Of a stretch of 64,000 nucleotides of DNA, positions 50,293 through 63,958 are shown piece by piece. The notes beneath the pieces are model-generated. The model was not told the DNA's origin, ran no database searches, and worked only from the letters and a program-made list of their open reading frames with translations. This DNA is from Gordius sp. MW1 (lineage: Eukaryota; Nematomorpha; Gordioida; Gordea; Gordiidae), in contig OZ038533.1 in the NCBI GenBank assembly GCA_964036665.1, positions 20,885,192-20,949,191 of the forward strand, in the 5' to 3' direction. The number at the start of each line of letters is the position of its first letter. The stretch's first letter is position 1. Made by a program: the position numbers and the translations under genes.

Positions 50293-51825
50293 TGTAAAAG
50301 TGGCCAACTGTCGGCCAGGGATTTAAAATTGTACTTAGCTATAAAAATACCAATTTTTTGTTTAAGTAAAAAATTTGTGGAATATTTAGAGGGCGGGCAG
50401 CGACGGCTGATTTCTTTAAAAAGCTTAGTGGCGGCCGGACCAAAAGTCCCAGAACACGAGGCAACGATAGGGGTAAAGATATTAGATGGTAGGAGGGCCT
50501 GGTATTTTACCGTTTTACGGTGTTCGGCGAGGGTCAGAGCGTTGTAGTTTTGGTTAGAGGGGGCGAAAATGTCTATGCAGGTGAAATCCCATTTAAGGGG
50601 AAGACCATTTTGCCAAGGGATAAGGGTAGAGCCGTCTGGTCGCCTCCTTCCCTCCAACGAAGGGTCTGACGGCTCTAAAACGGAGGGAATGTTGGCTTTT
50701 TTAAAAGCGGCTTGGATAAGGCTATTCACCTTTTCGTGCCTTATGTATTTAAATTTATTGTAAAGGCAGTGTAGGGGATGCCTTGCATAAATGTCTATGC
50801 TCTGGGAGCAGTTGCGGCAGGAATATTCCTTTGAATGGGGAATTCCTAGTCTGAGGGCGATGGAGTATGCTAGCTCTGGGTCCTCCAACATCAATCCAGA
50901 AAGTGAGCTAGGATAAGCTTCTAGCCACTCGTGACCCGATCCGTCAAAAACCAAAGATTTAAGGTTGAAGTGCTGGCGGGCGCCGCAACTCGATAAGAGG
51001 TAATAAACGGAGCGCGATACGAGGCCAGCATCCCAATACTTTTGTATAGAGGTTATGGGAAAGGGGGTCCCTTGGTTGACGTTGGCTGACCAGACGTCTA
51101 GGGCTTCTACAAACGACGGATCCTCATTTGTTGTGATTAAACGGTCGATCAAACCTTGGGCGGATTTATACGAAGAGATAAACGCAGCTAACGAAATTGA
51201 GGTAGCTGGGCGTATGCCCAAGCCGCCAGCTTTTGTAGGTAATGAGGCTTGGAGCCACGAGGGTGCTGAATTTGATATTAAGGATTGCTTCTAAAGCATT
51301 TTTCATAAAGCTATCGTAGCTTTTTAAAATCTCGGGCAATAAAAAGGCTGATGAGGACCGGAAGCAGTGTTAAATTTTTGAGATATTAAAATAGTTTTTA
51401 ATGATATGCGTTGTGTTTGGGGAGGGTATTAAGAATATTCATCTTCGAGGTAAGGGTTGATAAGTGGCTATGTAAAAATTCTATTAAGACGATTTGCCCA
51501 CCTATTGGAGAGCCTAGATGAGTAAAACTCATCAATTCAACTTTTAAAAAGGGCTTAAAAATGGGAAATTTGTTGGTATCCGGGCACTGATATATCTCGC
51601 ATTTAGAGATATTCAATCTCAAGTTTAGGGAGGTTTCATAATGTTGGATTAAAAGAATGGCCTTGGAAATTTCTTCCGCAGGGCCGCATAAGGTGTCGTC
51701 GTCCAGGTACCAGACGTTTAATGATAATGAACATTGGTTTGAGAGAGATTCGGTTAAATTTTTGATCCCAAGACAAAACAGAGGTGGACCTAGAGGGTCA
51801 CCCTGTTGAATACCTTCTGCCGTAA
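50293..51825 (-). pseudogene. RT/endonuclease fragment, chimeric B/A, unit 10
   Basis: 1533 bp with the type A indels. However, PWQNG (ATTTTGCC near 50607) is the type B state, and the flank to its left matches the type B unit 8. From GGCGCCGCAAC (about 50980) rightward all diagnostic positions are type A. A private change gives GPAATKLF where others have GPAAIKLF (50428). A recombination or conversion switch between about 50610 and 50980 explains the pattern. Confidence 0.88.
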
Positions 51826-54800
51826 AGAAATTTATCGAATATCCACAAATTTAGAGAGAAATTTATAAAGAATCCAAAAATTTAGACAGAAATTTATAGA
51901 ATATCCACAAATTTAGACAGAAATTTATCGAATATCCACAAATTTAGACAGAAATTCATCAAATATCCACAAATTTAGACAAAAATTTAAAAATAATCAA
52001 AAAATTTAGACAGGAATTTATAGATAAACAGAGAAATATTAAAAAATTTAGACAGAAATTTATAGAATATCTACAAATTTAGACAGAAATTTATAAAAAA
52101 TCATAAACATTTAGACAGAAATTTATCGAATATCCGCAAATTTGGACATAAACTTATAAAAAATCATGAAAATTTAGATAGAAATTTATCTAATATCTAC
52201 AAATTTAGACAGAAATTTATAGAATCTCCACAAATTTAGAGAGAAATTTATAAAGAATCAAAAAATTTAGACAGAAATTTATAGAATATCCACAAATTTA
52301 GACAAAAATTTAAAAATAATCAAAAAATTTAGACAAAAATTTATCGAATATCCACAAATTTAGACGAAATTTATCCAATATCCATAAATTTAGACAAAAA
52401 TTTAAAAATAATCAAAAAATTTAGACAGGAATTTATAGATAAACAGAGAAATATTAAAAAATTTAGACAGAAATTTATAGAATATCCACAAATTTAGACA
52501 AAAATTTAAAAATAATCAAAAAATTTAGACAGGAATTTATAGATAAACAGAGAAATATTAAAAAATTTAGACAAAAATTTATCGAATATCCACAAATTTA
52601 GACAGAAATTTATCGAATATCCACAAATGTAGACAGAAATTTATCGAATATCCACAAATTTAGACAGAAATTTATCGAACATCCACAAATTTAGACAAAA
52701 ATTTAAAAATAATCAAAAAATTTAGACAGAAATTCATAGATAAACAGATAAATATTAAAAAATTTAATAAAGAAATTTATCGAATATCCACAAATTTTGA
52801 GAGAAATTTATAAAGAATCAAAAAATTTAGACAGAAATTTATAGAATATCCACAAATTTAGACAAAAACTTAAAAATAATCAAAAAATTTAGATAAAAAT
52901 TTATCGAATATCCACAAATTTAGACAGAAATTTATAGAATATCCACAAATTTAGACAAAAATTTGAAAATAATCAAAAAATTTAGACAGGAATTTATAGA
53001 TAAACAGAGAAATATAAAAAAATTTAGACAGAAATTTATAGAATATCCACAAATTTAGACAAAAATTTAAAAATAATCAAAAAATTTAGACAAAAATTTA
53101 TCCAACATCCACAAATTTAGACAGAATCTTATCCAATATCCACAAATTTAGACAGAAATTTATAGAATATCCACAAATTTAGACAGAAATTTATCCAATA
53201 TCCACAAATTTAGACAAAAATTTAAAAATAATCAAAAAATTTAGACAGGAATTTATAGATAAACAGAGAAATATAAAAAAATTTAGACAGAAATTTATAG
53301 AATATCCACAAATTTAGACAAAAATTTAAAAATAATCAAAAAATTTAGACAAAAATTTATCCAATATCCACAAATTTAGACAGAATCTTATCCAATATCC
53401 ACAAATTTAGACAAAAATTTAAAAATAATCAAAAAATTTAGACAGGAATTTATAGATAAACAGAGAAATATTAAAAAATTTAGACAGAAATTTATAGAAT
53501 ATCCACAAATTTAGACAGAAATTTATAAAAAATCATAAAAATTTAGTCAGAAATTTATCCAATATCCACAAATTTAGACAAAAATTTATCGAATATCCAC
53601 AAATTTAGACAGAAATTTATCCAATATCCACAAATTTAGACAAAAATTTAAAAATAATCAAAAAATTTAAACAGGAATTTATAGATAAACAGAGAAATAT
53701 TAAAAAATTTAGACAGAAATTTAAAGAATATCCACAAATTTAGACAGAAATTTATCGAATATCCACAAATTTAGACAAAAATTTAAAAATAATCAAAAAA
53801 TTTAGACAGGAATTTATAGATAAACAGAGAAATATTAAAAAATTTAGACAGAAATTTATAGAATATCTACAAATTTAGACAGAAATTTATAAAAAATCAT
53901 AAAAATTTAGACAGAAATTTATAGAATATCCACAAATTTAGACAAAAATTTAAAAATAATCAAAAAATTTAGACAAAAATTTATCCAATATCCACAAACT
54001 TAGACAAAAATTTATCGAATATCCACAAATTTAGACAGAAATTTATCGAATATCCACAAATTTAGACAAAAATTTAAAAATAATCAAAAAATTTAAACAG
54101 GAATTTATAGATAAACAGAGAAATATTAAAAAATTTAGACAGAAATTTATAGAATATCCACAAATTTAGACAGAAATTTATCGAATATCCACAAATGTAG
54201 ACAGAAATTTATCGAATATCCACAAATTTAGACAGAAATTTATCGAACATCCACAAATTTAGACAAAAATTTAAAAATAATCAAAAAATTTAGACAGAAA
54301 TTTATAGATAAACAGATAAATATTAAAAAATTTAATAAAGAAATTTATCGAATATCCACAAATTTTGAGAGAAATTTATAAAGAATCAAAAAATTTAGAC
54401 AGAAATTTATAGAATATCCACAAATTTAGACAAAAACTTAAAAATAATCAAAAAATTTAGACAAAAATTTATCGAATATCCACAAATTTAGACAGAAATT
54501 TATAGAATATCCACAAATTTAGACAAAAATTTCAAAATAATCAAAAAATTTAGACAGGAATTTATAGATAAACAGAGAAATATTAAAAAATTTAGACAGA
54601 AATTTATAGAATATCTACAAATTTAGACAGAAATTTATAAAAAATCATAAAAATTTAGACAGAAATTTATAGAATATCCTCAAATTTAGACAAAAATTTA
54701 AAAATAATCAAAAAATTTAGACAAAAATTTATCCAATATCCACAAATTTAGACAAAAATTTATCGAATATCCACAAATTTAGACAGAAATTTATCGAATA

Positions 54801-57547
54801 TCCACAAATTTAGACAAAAATTTAAAAATAATCAAAAAATTTAGACAGGAATTTATAGAATATCCACAAATTTAGACAGAAATTTATAAAAAATCATAAA
54901 AATTTAGTCAGAAATTTATCCAATATCCACAAATTTAGACAAAAATTTATCGAATATCCACAAATTTAGACAGAAATTTATCGAATATCCACAAATTTAG
55001 ACAAAAATTTAAAAATAATCAAAAAATTTAGACAGAAATTTATAGAATATCCACAAATTTAGACAGAAATTTATAAAAAATCATAAAAATTTAGTCAGAA
55101 ATTTATCCAATATCCACAAATTTAGACAAAAATTTATCGAATATCCACAAATTTAGACAGAAATTTATCCAATATCCACAAATTTAGACAAAAATTTAAA
55201 AATAATCAAAAAATTTAAACAGGAATTTATAGATAAACAGAGAAATATTAAAAAATTTAGACAGAAATTTATAGAATATCCACAAATTTAGACAGAAATT
55301 TATCGAATATCCACAAATTTAGACAAAAATTTAAAAATAATCAAAAAATTTAAACAGGAATTTATAGATAAACAGAGAAATATTAAAAAATTTAGACAGA
55401 AATTTATAGAATATCCACAAATTTAGACAAAAATTTATCGAATATCCACAAATTTAGACAAAAATTTATCGAATATCCACAAATTTAGACAGAAATTTAT
55501 CGAATATCCACAAATTTAGACAAAAATTTAAAAATAATCAAAAAATTTAGACAAAAATTTATCGAATATCCACAAATTTAGACAGAAATTTATAGAATAT
55601 CCACAAATTTAGACAAAAATTTAAAAATAATCAAAAAATGTAGACAGAAATTTATCGAATCCACAAATTTAGACAGAAATTTAAAGAATATCCACAAATT
55701 TAGACAGAAATTTATCGAATATCCACAAATTTAGAGAGAAATTTATAAAGAATCAAAAAATTTAGACAGAAATTTATAGAATATCCACAAATTTAGATCA
55801 AAATTTAAAAATAATCAAAAAATTTAGACAAAAATTTATCCAATATCCACAAATTTAGACAGAATCTTATCCAATATCCACAAATTTAGACAAAAATTTA
55901 AAAATAATCAAAAAATTTAGACAGGAATTTATAGATAAACAGAGAAATATAAAAAAATTTAGACAGAAATTTATAGAATATCCACAAATTTAGATCAAAA
56001 TTTAAAAATAATCAAAAAATTTAGACAAAAATTTATCCAATATCCACAAATTTAGACAGAATCTTATCCAATATCCACAAATTTAGACAAAAATTTAAAA
56101 ATAATCAAAAAATTTAGACAGGAATTTATAGATAAACAGAGAAATATAAAAAAATTTAGACAGAAATTTATAGAATATCCACAAATTTAGACAAAAATTT
56201 AAAAATAATCAAAAAATTTAGACAAAAATTTATCCAATATCCACAAATTTAGACAAAAATTTATCGAATATCCACAAATTTAGACAGAAATTTATCCAAT
56301 ATCCACAAATTTAGACAAAAATTTAAAAATAATCAAAAAATTTAAACAGGAATTTATAGATAAACAGAGAAATATTAAAAAATTTAGACAGAAATTTATA
56401 GAATATCCACAAATTTAGACAGAAATTTATCGAATATCCACAAATTTAGACAAAAATTTAAAAATAATCAAAAAATTTAAACAGGAATTTATAGATAAAC
56501 AGAGAAATATTAAAAAATTTAGACAGAAATTTATAGAATATCCACAAATTTAGACAAAAATTTATCGAATATCCACAAATTTAGACAAAAATTTATCGAA
56601 TATCCACAAATTTAGACAGAAATTTATCGAATATCCACAAATTTAGACAAAAATTTAAAAATAATCAAAAAATTTAGACAAAAATTTATCGAATATCCAC
56701 AAATTTAGACAGAAATTTATAGAATATCCACAAATTTAGACAAAAATTTAAAAATAATCAAAAAATGTAGACAGAAATTTATCGAATCCACAAATTTAGA
56801 CAGAAATTTATAGAATATCCACAAATTTAGACAGAAATTTATCGAATATCCACAAATTTAGAGAGAAATTTATAAAGAATCAAAAAATTTAGACAGAAAT
56901 TTATAGAATATCCACAAATTTAGATCAAAATTTAAAAATAATCAAAAAATTTAGACAAAAATTTATCCAATATCCACAAATTTAGACAGAATCTTATCCA
57001 ATATCCACAAATTTAGACAAAAATTTAAAAATAATCAAAAAATTTAGACAGGAATTTATAGATAAACAGAGAAATATAAAAAAATTTAGACAGAAATTTA
57101 TAGAATATCCACAAATTTAGATCAAAATTTAAAAATAATCAAAAATTTAGACAAAAATTTATCCAATATCCACAAATTTAGACAGAATCTTATCCAATAT
57201 CCACAAATTTAGACAAAAATTTAAAAATAATCAAAAAATTTAGACAGGAATTTATAGATAAACAGAGAAATATAAAAAAATTTAGACAGAAATTTATAGA
57301 ATATCCACAAATTTAGACAAAAATTTAAAAATAATCAAAAAATTTAGACAAAAATTTATCCAATATCCACAAATTTAGACAAAAATTTATCGAATATCCA
57401 CAAATTTAGACAGAAATTTATCGAATATCCACAAATTTAGACAAAAATTTAAAAATAATCAAAAAATTTAAACAGGAATTTATAGATAAACAGAGAAATA
57501 TTAAAAAATTTAGACAGAAATTTATAGAATATCCACAAATTTAGACA
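51826..57547 (+). repeat. Forward minisatellite array, unit 10 (5.72 kb)
   Basis: Second longest array. It contains two sets of markers that occur once in shorter arrays (TAAACAGATAAATATT near 52740 and 54305; AACATCCAC near 52678 and 54246), so it looks like a fusion of a unit 5/11-like left part and a unit 3/7/9-like right part. The far right adds one more duplication (next entry). Confidence 0.93.
55430..57547 (+). repeat. Higher-order duplication, about 1127 bp x 2
   Basis: AAAATGTAGA occurs at 55635 and 56762, and TAGATCA at 55794 and 56921. Both pairs are 1127 bp apart, so a block of about 36 monomers is duplicated in tandem at the right end of this array. The exact edges are estimates. 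Confidence 0.85.
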
Positions 57548-57918
57548 GATCCGTTTTTACAACACTAAGTTGATGGTCTAATCATACTCTATTTAAAATA
57601 ATACAATTTCTTTGATTTACGACTCTCTAATGGTTTTAAATTTTTATTATTATGTTTGTGCTTAGCACAAGGAAGTCAAGAACGGGATCGATGGTTATGC
57701 GGATGTTTCTCATATTCCCGTACAAATATTAAACCTGGACAACCCTCTACGAACAAGTCAGTTTTCCCGAAATATTCTTTCAAAATTAATCGCAAAATTT
57801 GATTTTTTGAATGTTTTTTGGGGTAGTTGTGCTCTAAATTGAGTTGATTACCGTATTTATCGCTTTATTTCGTTTTAGATGGGAATGATTCCGTGAATAA
57901 AAAATTGGGCCCGCGCCC
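57548..57918. repeat. Linker module, unit 11
   Basis: 371 bp, matching the reference linker. Confidence 0.9.
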
Positions 57919-58069
57919 ACATACATACATACATATACATACATACACATACATACACATACATACACATACATACATGTACATACAGAATACATACACA
58001 TACATACACATACATACATATACATACATATACATACATATACATACATACATATACTATATATATATG
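57919..58069. repeat. ACATAC-type microsatellite, unit 11
   Basis: 151 bp, same interruptions. Confidence 0.95.
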
Positions 58070-58391
58070 TTGAAGATAGCTATATATAGATATTTTTCGT
58101 ATCTAATTTATTTTTAAGTTCATTATACCGCCATCTATTATTTGTTTTAATTTAGATTTTTTTTTAAAGTTAATAATTTTTGATTTTAAAGAGAATTACA
58201 TATTTTTTGTTGAAATTTGCCGATGTGTCTCTGAAACCATGGTTGTAAGTACTATATCTTTGCTTGACAAATATGGCCAAAATTATGATCTATTGTAAAT
58301 TCTAAGATTCATTGGCGGAAACTAAAAAAACAATGAATAAATGCTTTGTCATAAAATTAAAAATTATGTGAAATTGAACGTATGTTTTACC
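58070..58391. repeat. AT-rich spacer, unit 11
   Basis: 322 bp. Private variants TTGATTTTAAAGAG (near 58185) and GTACTATATC (near 58250). Confidence 0.8.
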
Positions 58392-58468
58392 CAGTAGCGT
58401 AGGGAGGGGGGGGTTAATTTTTTTTTAAATTATACGGAAAATTTTGAAACCCCCCCCCCCCCCCCCCC
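58392..58468. repeat. G-run/C-run inverted block, unit 11 (G8, C19)
   Basis: Short G-run with a long C-run. Confidence 0.8.
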
Positions 58469-58472
58469 TTTT

Positions 58473-58786
58473 CGATAAATTTCTGTCTAAATTTTTTAAT
58501 ATTTCTCTGTTTATCTATAAATTTCTGTCTAAATTTTTTTATTATTTTTAAATTTTTGTCTAAATTTGTGGATATTCGATAAATTTCTATCTAAATTTGT
58601 GGATATTCGATAAATTTCTGTCTAAATTTTTTGATTATTTTTAAATTTTTGTCTAAATTTGTGGATATTCTATAAATTTATGTTTAAATTTTTTCATTCT
58701 TTATAAATTTCTCTCTAAATTTGTGGATATTCTATAAATTTCTGTCTAAATTTGTGGATATTCGATAAATTTCTGTATAAATTTCT
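58473..58786 (-). repeat. Inverted minisatellite arm, unit 11
   Basis: 314 bp, same monomer order as unit 1. Confidence 0.9.
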
Positions 58787-60319
58787 TGTAAAAGTGGCCA
58801 ACTGTCGGCCAGGGATTTAAAATTGTACTTAGCTATAAAAATACCAATTTTTTGTTTAAGTAAAAAATTTGTGGAATATTTAGAGGGCGGGCAGCGACGG
58901 CTGATTTCTTTAAAAAGCTTAATGGCGGCCGGACCAAAAGTCCCAGAACACGAGGCAACGATAGGGGTAAAGATATTAGATGGTAGGAGGGCCTGGTATT
59001 TTACCGTTTTACGGTGTTCGGCGAGGGTCAGAGCGTTGTAGTTTTGGTTAGAGGGGGCGAAAATGTCTATGCAGGTGAAATCCCATTTAAGGGGAAGACC
59101 ATTATGCCAAGGGATAAGGGTAGAGCCGTCTGGTCGCCTCCTTCCCTCCAACGAAGGGTCTGACGGCTCTAAAACGGAGGGAATGTTGGCTTTTTTAAAA
59201 GCGGCTTGGATAAGGCTATTCACCTTTTCGTGCCTTATGTATTTAAATTTATTGTAAAGGCAGTGTAGGGGATGCCTTGCATAAATGTCTATGCTCTGGG
59301 AGCAGTTGCGGCAGGAATATTCCTTTGAATGGGGAATTCCTAGTCTGAGGGCGATGGAGTATGCTAGCTCTGGGTCCTCCAACATCAATCCAGAAAGTGA
59401 GCTAGGATAAGCTTCTAGCCACTCGTGACCCGATCCGTCAAAAACCCAAGATTTAAGGTTGAAGTGCTGGCGGGCGCCGCAACTCGATAAGAGGTAATAA
59501 ACGGAGCGCGATACGAGGCCAGCATCCCAATACTTTTGTATAGAGGTTATGGGAAAGGGGGTCCCTTGGTTGACGTTGGCTGACCAGACGTCTAGGGCTT
59601 CTACAAACGACGGATCCTCATTTGTTGTGATTAAACGGTCGATCAAACCTTGGGCGGATTTATACGAAGAGATAAACGCAGCTAACGAAATTGAGGTAGC
59701 TGGGCGTATGCCCAAGCCGCCAGCTTTTGTAGGTAATGAGGCTTGGAGCCACGAGGGTGCTGAATTTGATATTAAGGATTGCTTCTAAAGCATTTTTCAT
59801 AAAGCTATCGTAGCTTTTTAAAATCTCGGGCAATAAAAAGGCTGATGAGGACCGGAAGCAGTGTTAAATTTTTGAGATATTAAAATAGTTTTTAATGATA
59901 TGCGTGGTGTTTGGGGAGGGTATTAAGAATATTCATCTTCGAGGTAAGGGTTGATAAGTGGCTATGTAAAAATTCTATTAAGACGATTTGCCCACCTATT
60001 GGAGAGCCTAGATGAGTAAAACTCATCAATTCAACTTTTAAAAAGGGCTTAAAAATGGGAAATTTGTTGCTATCCGGGCACTGATATATCTCGCATTTAG
60101 AGATATTCAATCTCAAGTTTAGGGAGGTTTCATAATGTTGGATTAAAAGAATGGCCTTGGAAATTTCTTCCGCAGGGCCGCATAAGGTGTCGTCGTCCAG
60201 GTACCAGACGTTTAATGATAATGAACATTGGTTTGAGAGAGATTCGGTTAAATTTTTGATCCCAAGACAAAACAGAGGTGGACCTAGAGGGTCACCCTGT
60301 TGAATACCTTCTGCCGTAA
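58787..60319 (-). pseudogene. RT/endonuclease fragment, type A, unit 11
   Basis: 1533 bp with the type A indels. Private substitutions are L-to-W (KSWVFDG, near 59446) and T-to-S (CPDSNKF, near 60070). It retains the second H of LPKHHA, as in type B, where other type A copies have N. It may therefore have branched off before that change. Confidence 0.88.
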
Positions 60320-63038
60320 AGAAATTTATCGAATATCCACAAATTTAGAGAGAAATTTATAAAGAATCCAAAAATTTAGACAGAAATTTATAGAATATCC
60401 ACAAATTTAGACAGAAATTTATCGAATATCCACAAATTTAGACAGAAATTCATCGAATATCCACAAATTTAGACAAAAATTTAAAAATAATCAAAAAATT
60501 TAGACAGGAATTTATAGATAAACAGAGAAATATTAAAAAATTTAGACAGAAATTTATAGAATATCTACAAATTTAGACAGAAATTTATAAAAAATCATAA
60601 ACATTTAGACAGAAATTTATCGAATATCCGCAAATTTGGACATAAACTTATAAAAAATCATGAAAATTTAGATAGAAATTTATCTAATATCTACAAATTT
60701 AGACAGAAATTTATAGAATCTCCACAAATTTAGAGAGAAATTTATAAAGAATGAAAAATTTAGACAGAAATTTATAGAATATCCACAAATTTAGACAAAA
60801 ATTTAAAAATAATCAAAAAATTTAGACAAAAATTTATCGAATATCCACAAATTTAGACGAAATTTATCCAATATCCATAAATTTAGACAAAAATTTAAAA
60901 ATAATCAAAAAATTTAGACAGGAATTTATAGATAAACAGAGAAATATTAAAAAATTTAGACAGAAATTTATAGAATATCCAACAATTTAGACAAAAATTT
61001 AAAAATAATCAAAAAATTTAGACAAAAATTTATCGAATATCCACAAATTTAGACAGAAATTTATCCAATATCCACAAATTTAGACAAAAATTTAAAAATA
61101 ATTAAAAAATTTAGACAGGAATTTATAGATAAACAGAGAAATATTAAAAAATTTAGACAGAAATTTATAGAATATCTACAAATTTAGACAGAAATTTATA
61201 AAAAATCATAAAAATTTAGACAGAAATTTATAGAATATCCACAAATTTAGACAAAAATTTAAAAATAATCAAAAAATTTAGACAAAAATTTATCGAATAT
61301 CCACAAATTTAGACAGAAATTTATCGAATATCCACAAATGTAGACAGATATTTATCGAATATCCACAAATTTAGACAGAAATTTATCGAACATCCACAAA
61401 TTTAGACAAAAATTTAAAAATAATCAAAAAATTTAGACAGAAATTCATAGATAAACAGATAAATATTAAAAAATTTAATAAAGAAATTTATCGAATATCC
61501 ACAAATTTAGAGAGAAATTTATAAAGAATCAAAAAATTTAGACAGAAATTTATAGAATATCCACAAATTTAGACAAAAACTTAAAAATAATCAAAAAATT
61601 TAGACAAAAATTTATCGAATATCCACAAATTTAGACAGAAATTTATAGAATATCCACAAATTTAGACAAAAATTTCAAAATAATCAAAAAATTTAGACAG
61701 GAATTTATAGATAAACAGAGAAATATAAAAAAATTTAGACAGAAATTTATAGAATATCCACAAATTTAGACAAAAATTTAAAAATAATCAAAAAATTTAG
61801 ATAAAAATTTATCGAATATCCACAAATGTAGACAGAAATTTATCCAATATCCACAAATTTAGACAAAAATTTATAGAATATCCACAAATTTAGACAGAAA
61901 TTTATCCAATATCCACAAATTTAGACAAAAATTTAAAAATAATCAAAAAATTTAGACAGGAATTTATAGATAAACAGAGAAATATTAAAAAATTTAGACA
62001 GAAATTTATAGAATATCTACAAATTTAGACATAAATTTATAAAAAATCATAAAAATTTAGAGAGAAATTTATAGAATATCCACAAATTTAGACAAAAATT
62101 TAAAAATAATCAAAAAATTTAGACAAAAATTTATCCAATATCCACAAATTTAGACAGAATCTTATCCAATATCCACAAATTTAGACAAAAATTTAAAAAT
62201 AATCAAAAAATTTAGACAGGAATTTATAGATAAACAGAGAAATATAAAAAAAATTAGACAGAAATTTATAGAATATCCACAAATTTAGATCAAAATTTAA
62301 AAATAATCAAAAAATTTAGACAAAAATTTATCCAATATCCACAAATTTAGACAGAATCTTATCCAATATCCACAAATTTAGACAAAAATTTAAAAATAAT
62401 CAAAAAATTTAGACAGGAATTTATAGATAAACAGAGAAATATAAAAAAATTTAGACAGAAATTTATAGAATATCCACAAATTTAGACAAAAATTTAAAAA
62501 TAATCAAAAAATTTAGACAAAAATTTATCCAATATCCACAAATTTAGAAAGAATCTTATCCAATATCCACAAATTTAGACAAAAATTTATCGAATATCCA
62601 CAAATTTAGACAGAAATTTATCGAATATCCACAAATTTAGACAAAAATTTAAAAATAATCAAAAAATTTAGACAGGAATTTATAGATAAACAGAGAAATA
62701 TTAAAAAATTTAGACAGAAATTTATAGAATATCTACAAATTTAGACAGAAATTTATAAAAAATCATAAAAATTTAGACAGAAATTTATAGAATATCCACA
62801 AATTTAGACAAAAATTTAAAAATAATCAAAAAATTTAGACAAAAATTTATCCAATATCCACAAATTTAGACAAAAATTTATCGAATATCCACAAATTTAG
62901 ACAGAAATTTATCCAATATCCACAAATTTAGACAAAAATTTAAAAATAATCAAAAAATTTAAACAGGAATTTATAGATAAACAGAGAAATATTAAAAAAT
63001 TTAGACAGAAATTTATAGAATATCCACAAATTTAGACA
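60320..63038 (+). repeat. Forward minisatellite array, unit 11 (2.72 kb)
   Basis: Left part starts AAGAATCC, as in most type A units. The middle follows the order of units 4 and 5 (AAATGTAGAC, AACATCCAC, CATAGATAAACAGATAAAT). Small private changes occur, for example AAGAATGAAAAATTT near 60747 and ATCCAACAATTTAG near 60977. Confidence 0.93.
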
Positions 63039-63409
63039 GATCCGTTTTTACAACACTAAGTTGATGGTCTAATCATACTCTATTTAAAATAATACAATTT
63101 CTTTGATTTACGACTCTCTAATGGTTTTAAATTTTTATTATTATGTTTGTGCTTAGCACAAGGAAGTCAAGAACGGGATCGATGGTTATGCGGATGTTTC
63201 TCATATTCCCGTACAAATATTAAACCTGGACAACCCTCTACGAACAAGTCAGTTTTCCCGAAATATTCTTTCAAAATTAATCGCAAAATTTGATTTTTTG
63301 AATGTTTTTTGGGGTAGTTGTGCTCTAAATTGAGTTGATTACCGTATTTATCGCTTTATTTCGTTTTAGATGGGAATGATTCCGTGAATAAAAAATTGGG
63401 CCCGCGCCC
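63039..63409. repeat. Linker module, unit 12
   Basis: 371 bp, matching the reference linker. Confidence 0.9.
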
Positions 63410-63560
63410 ACATACATACATACATATACATACATACACATACATACACATACATACACATACATACATGTACATACAGAATACATACACATACATACAC
63501 ATACATACATATACATACATATACATACATATACATACATACATATACTATATATATATG
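63410..63560. repeat. ACATAC-type microsatellite, unit 12
   Basis: 151 bp, same interruptions. Confidence 0.95.
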
Positions 63561-63882
63561 TTGAAGATAGCTATATATAGATATTTTTCGTATCTAATTT
63601 ATTTTTAAGTTCATTATACCGCCATCTATTATTTGTTTTAATTTAGATTTTTTTTTAAAGTTAATAATTTTTGATTATAAAGAGAATTACATATTTTTTG
63701 TTGAAATTTGCCGATGTGTCTCTGAAACCATGGTTGTAAGTACTAAATCTTTGCTTGACAAATATGGCCAAAATTATGATCTATTGTAAATTCTAAGATT
63801 CATTGGCGGAAACTAAAAAAACAATGAATAAATGCGTTGTCATAAAATTAAAAATTATGTGAAATTGAACGTATGTTTTACC
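63561..63882. repeat. AT-rich spacer, unit 12
   Basis: 322 bp. Carries AAATGCGTTGTC (near 63831), otherwise found only in unit 4. Confidence 0.8.
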
Positions 63883-63954
63883 CAGTAGCGTAGGGAGGGG
63901 GGGGTTAATTTTTTTTTTAAATTATACGGAAAATTTTGAAACCCCCCCCCCCCC
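63883..63954. repeat. G-run/C-run inverted block, unit 12 (G8, C13)
   Basis: G8 and the lengthened T-run match unit 4. Confidence 0.8.
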
Positions 63955-63958
63955 TTTT

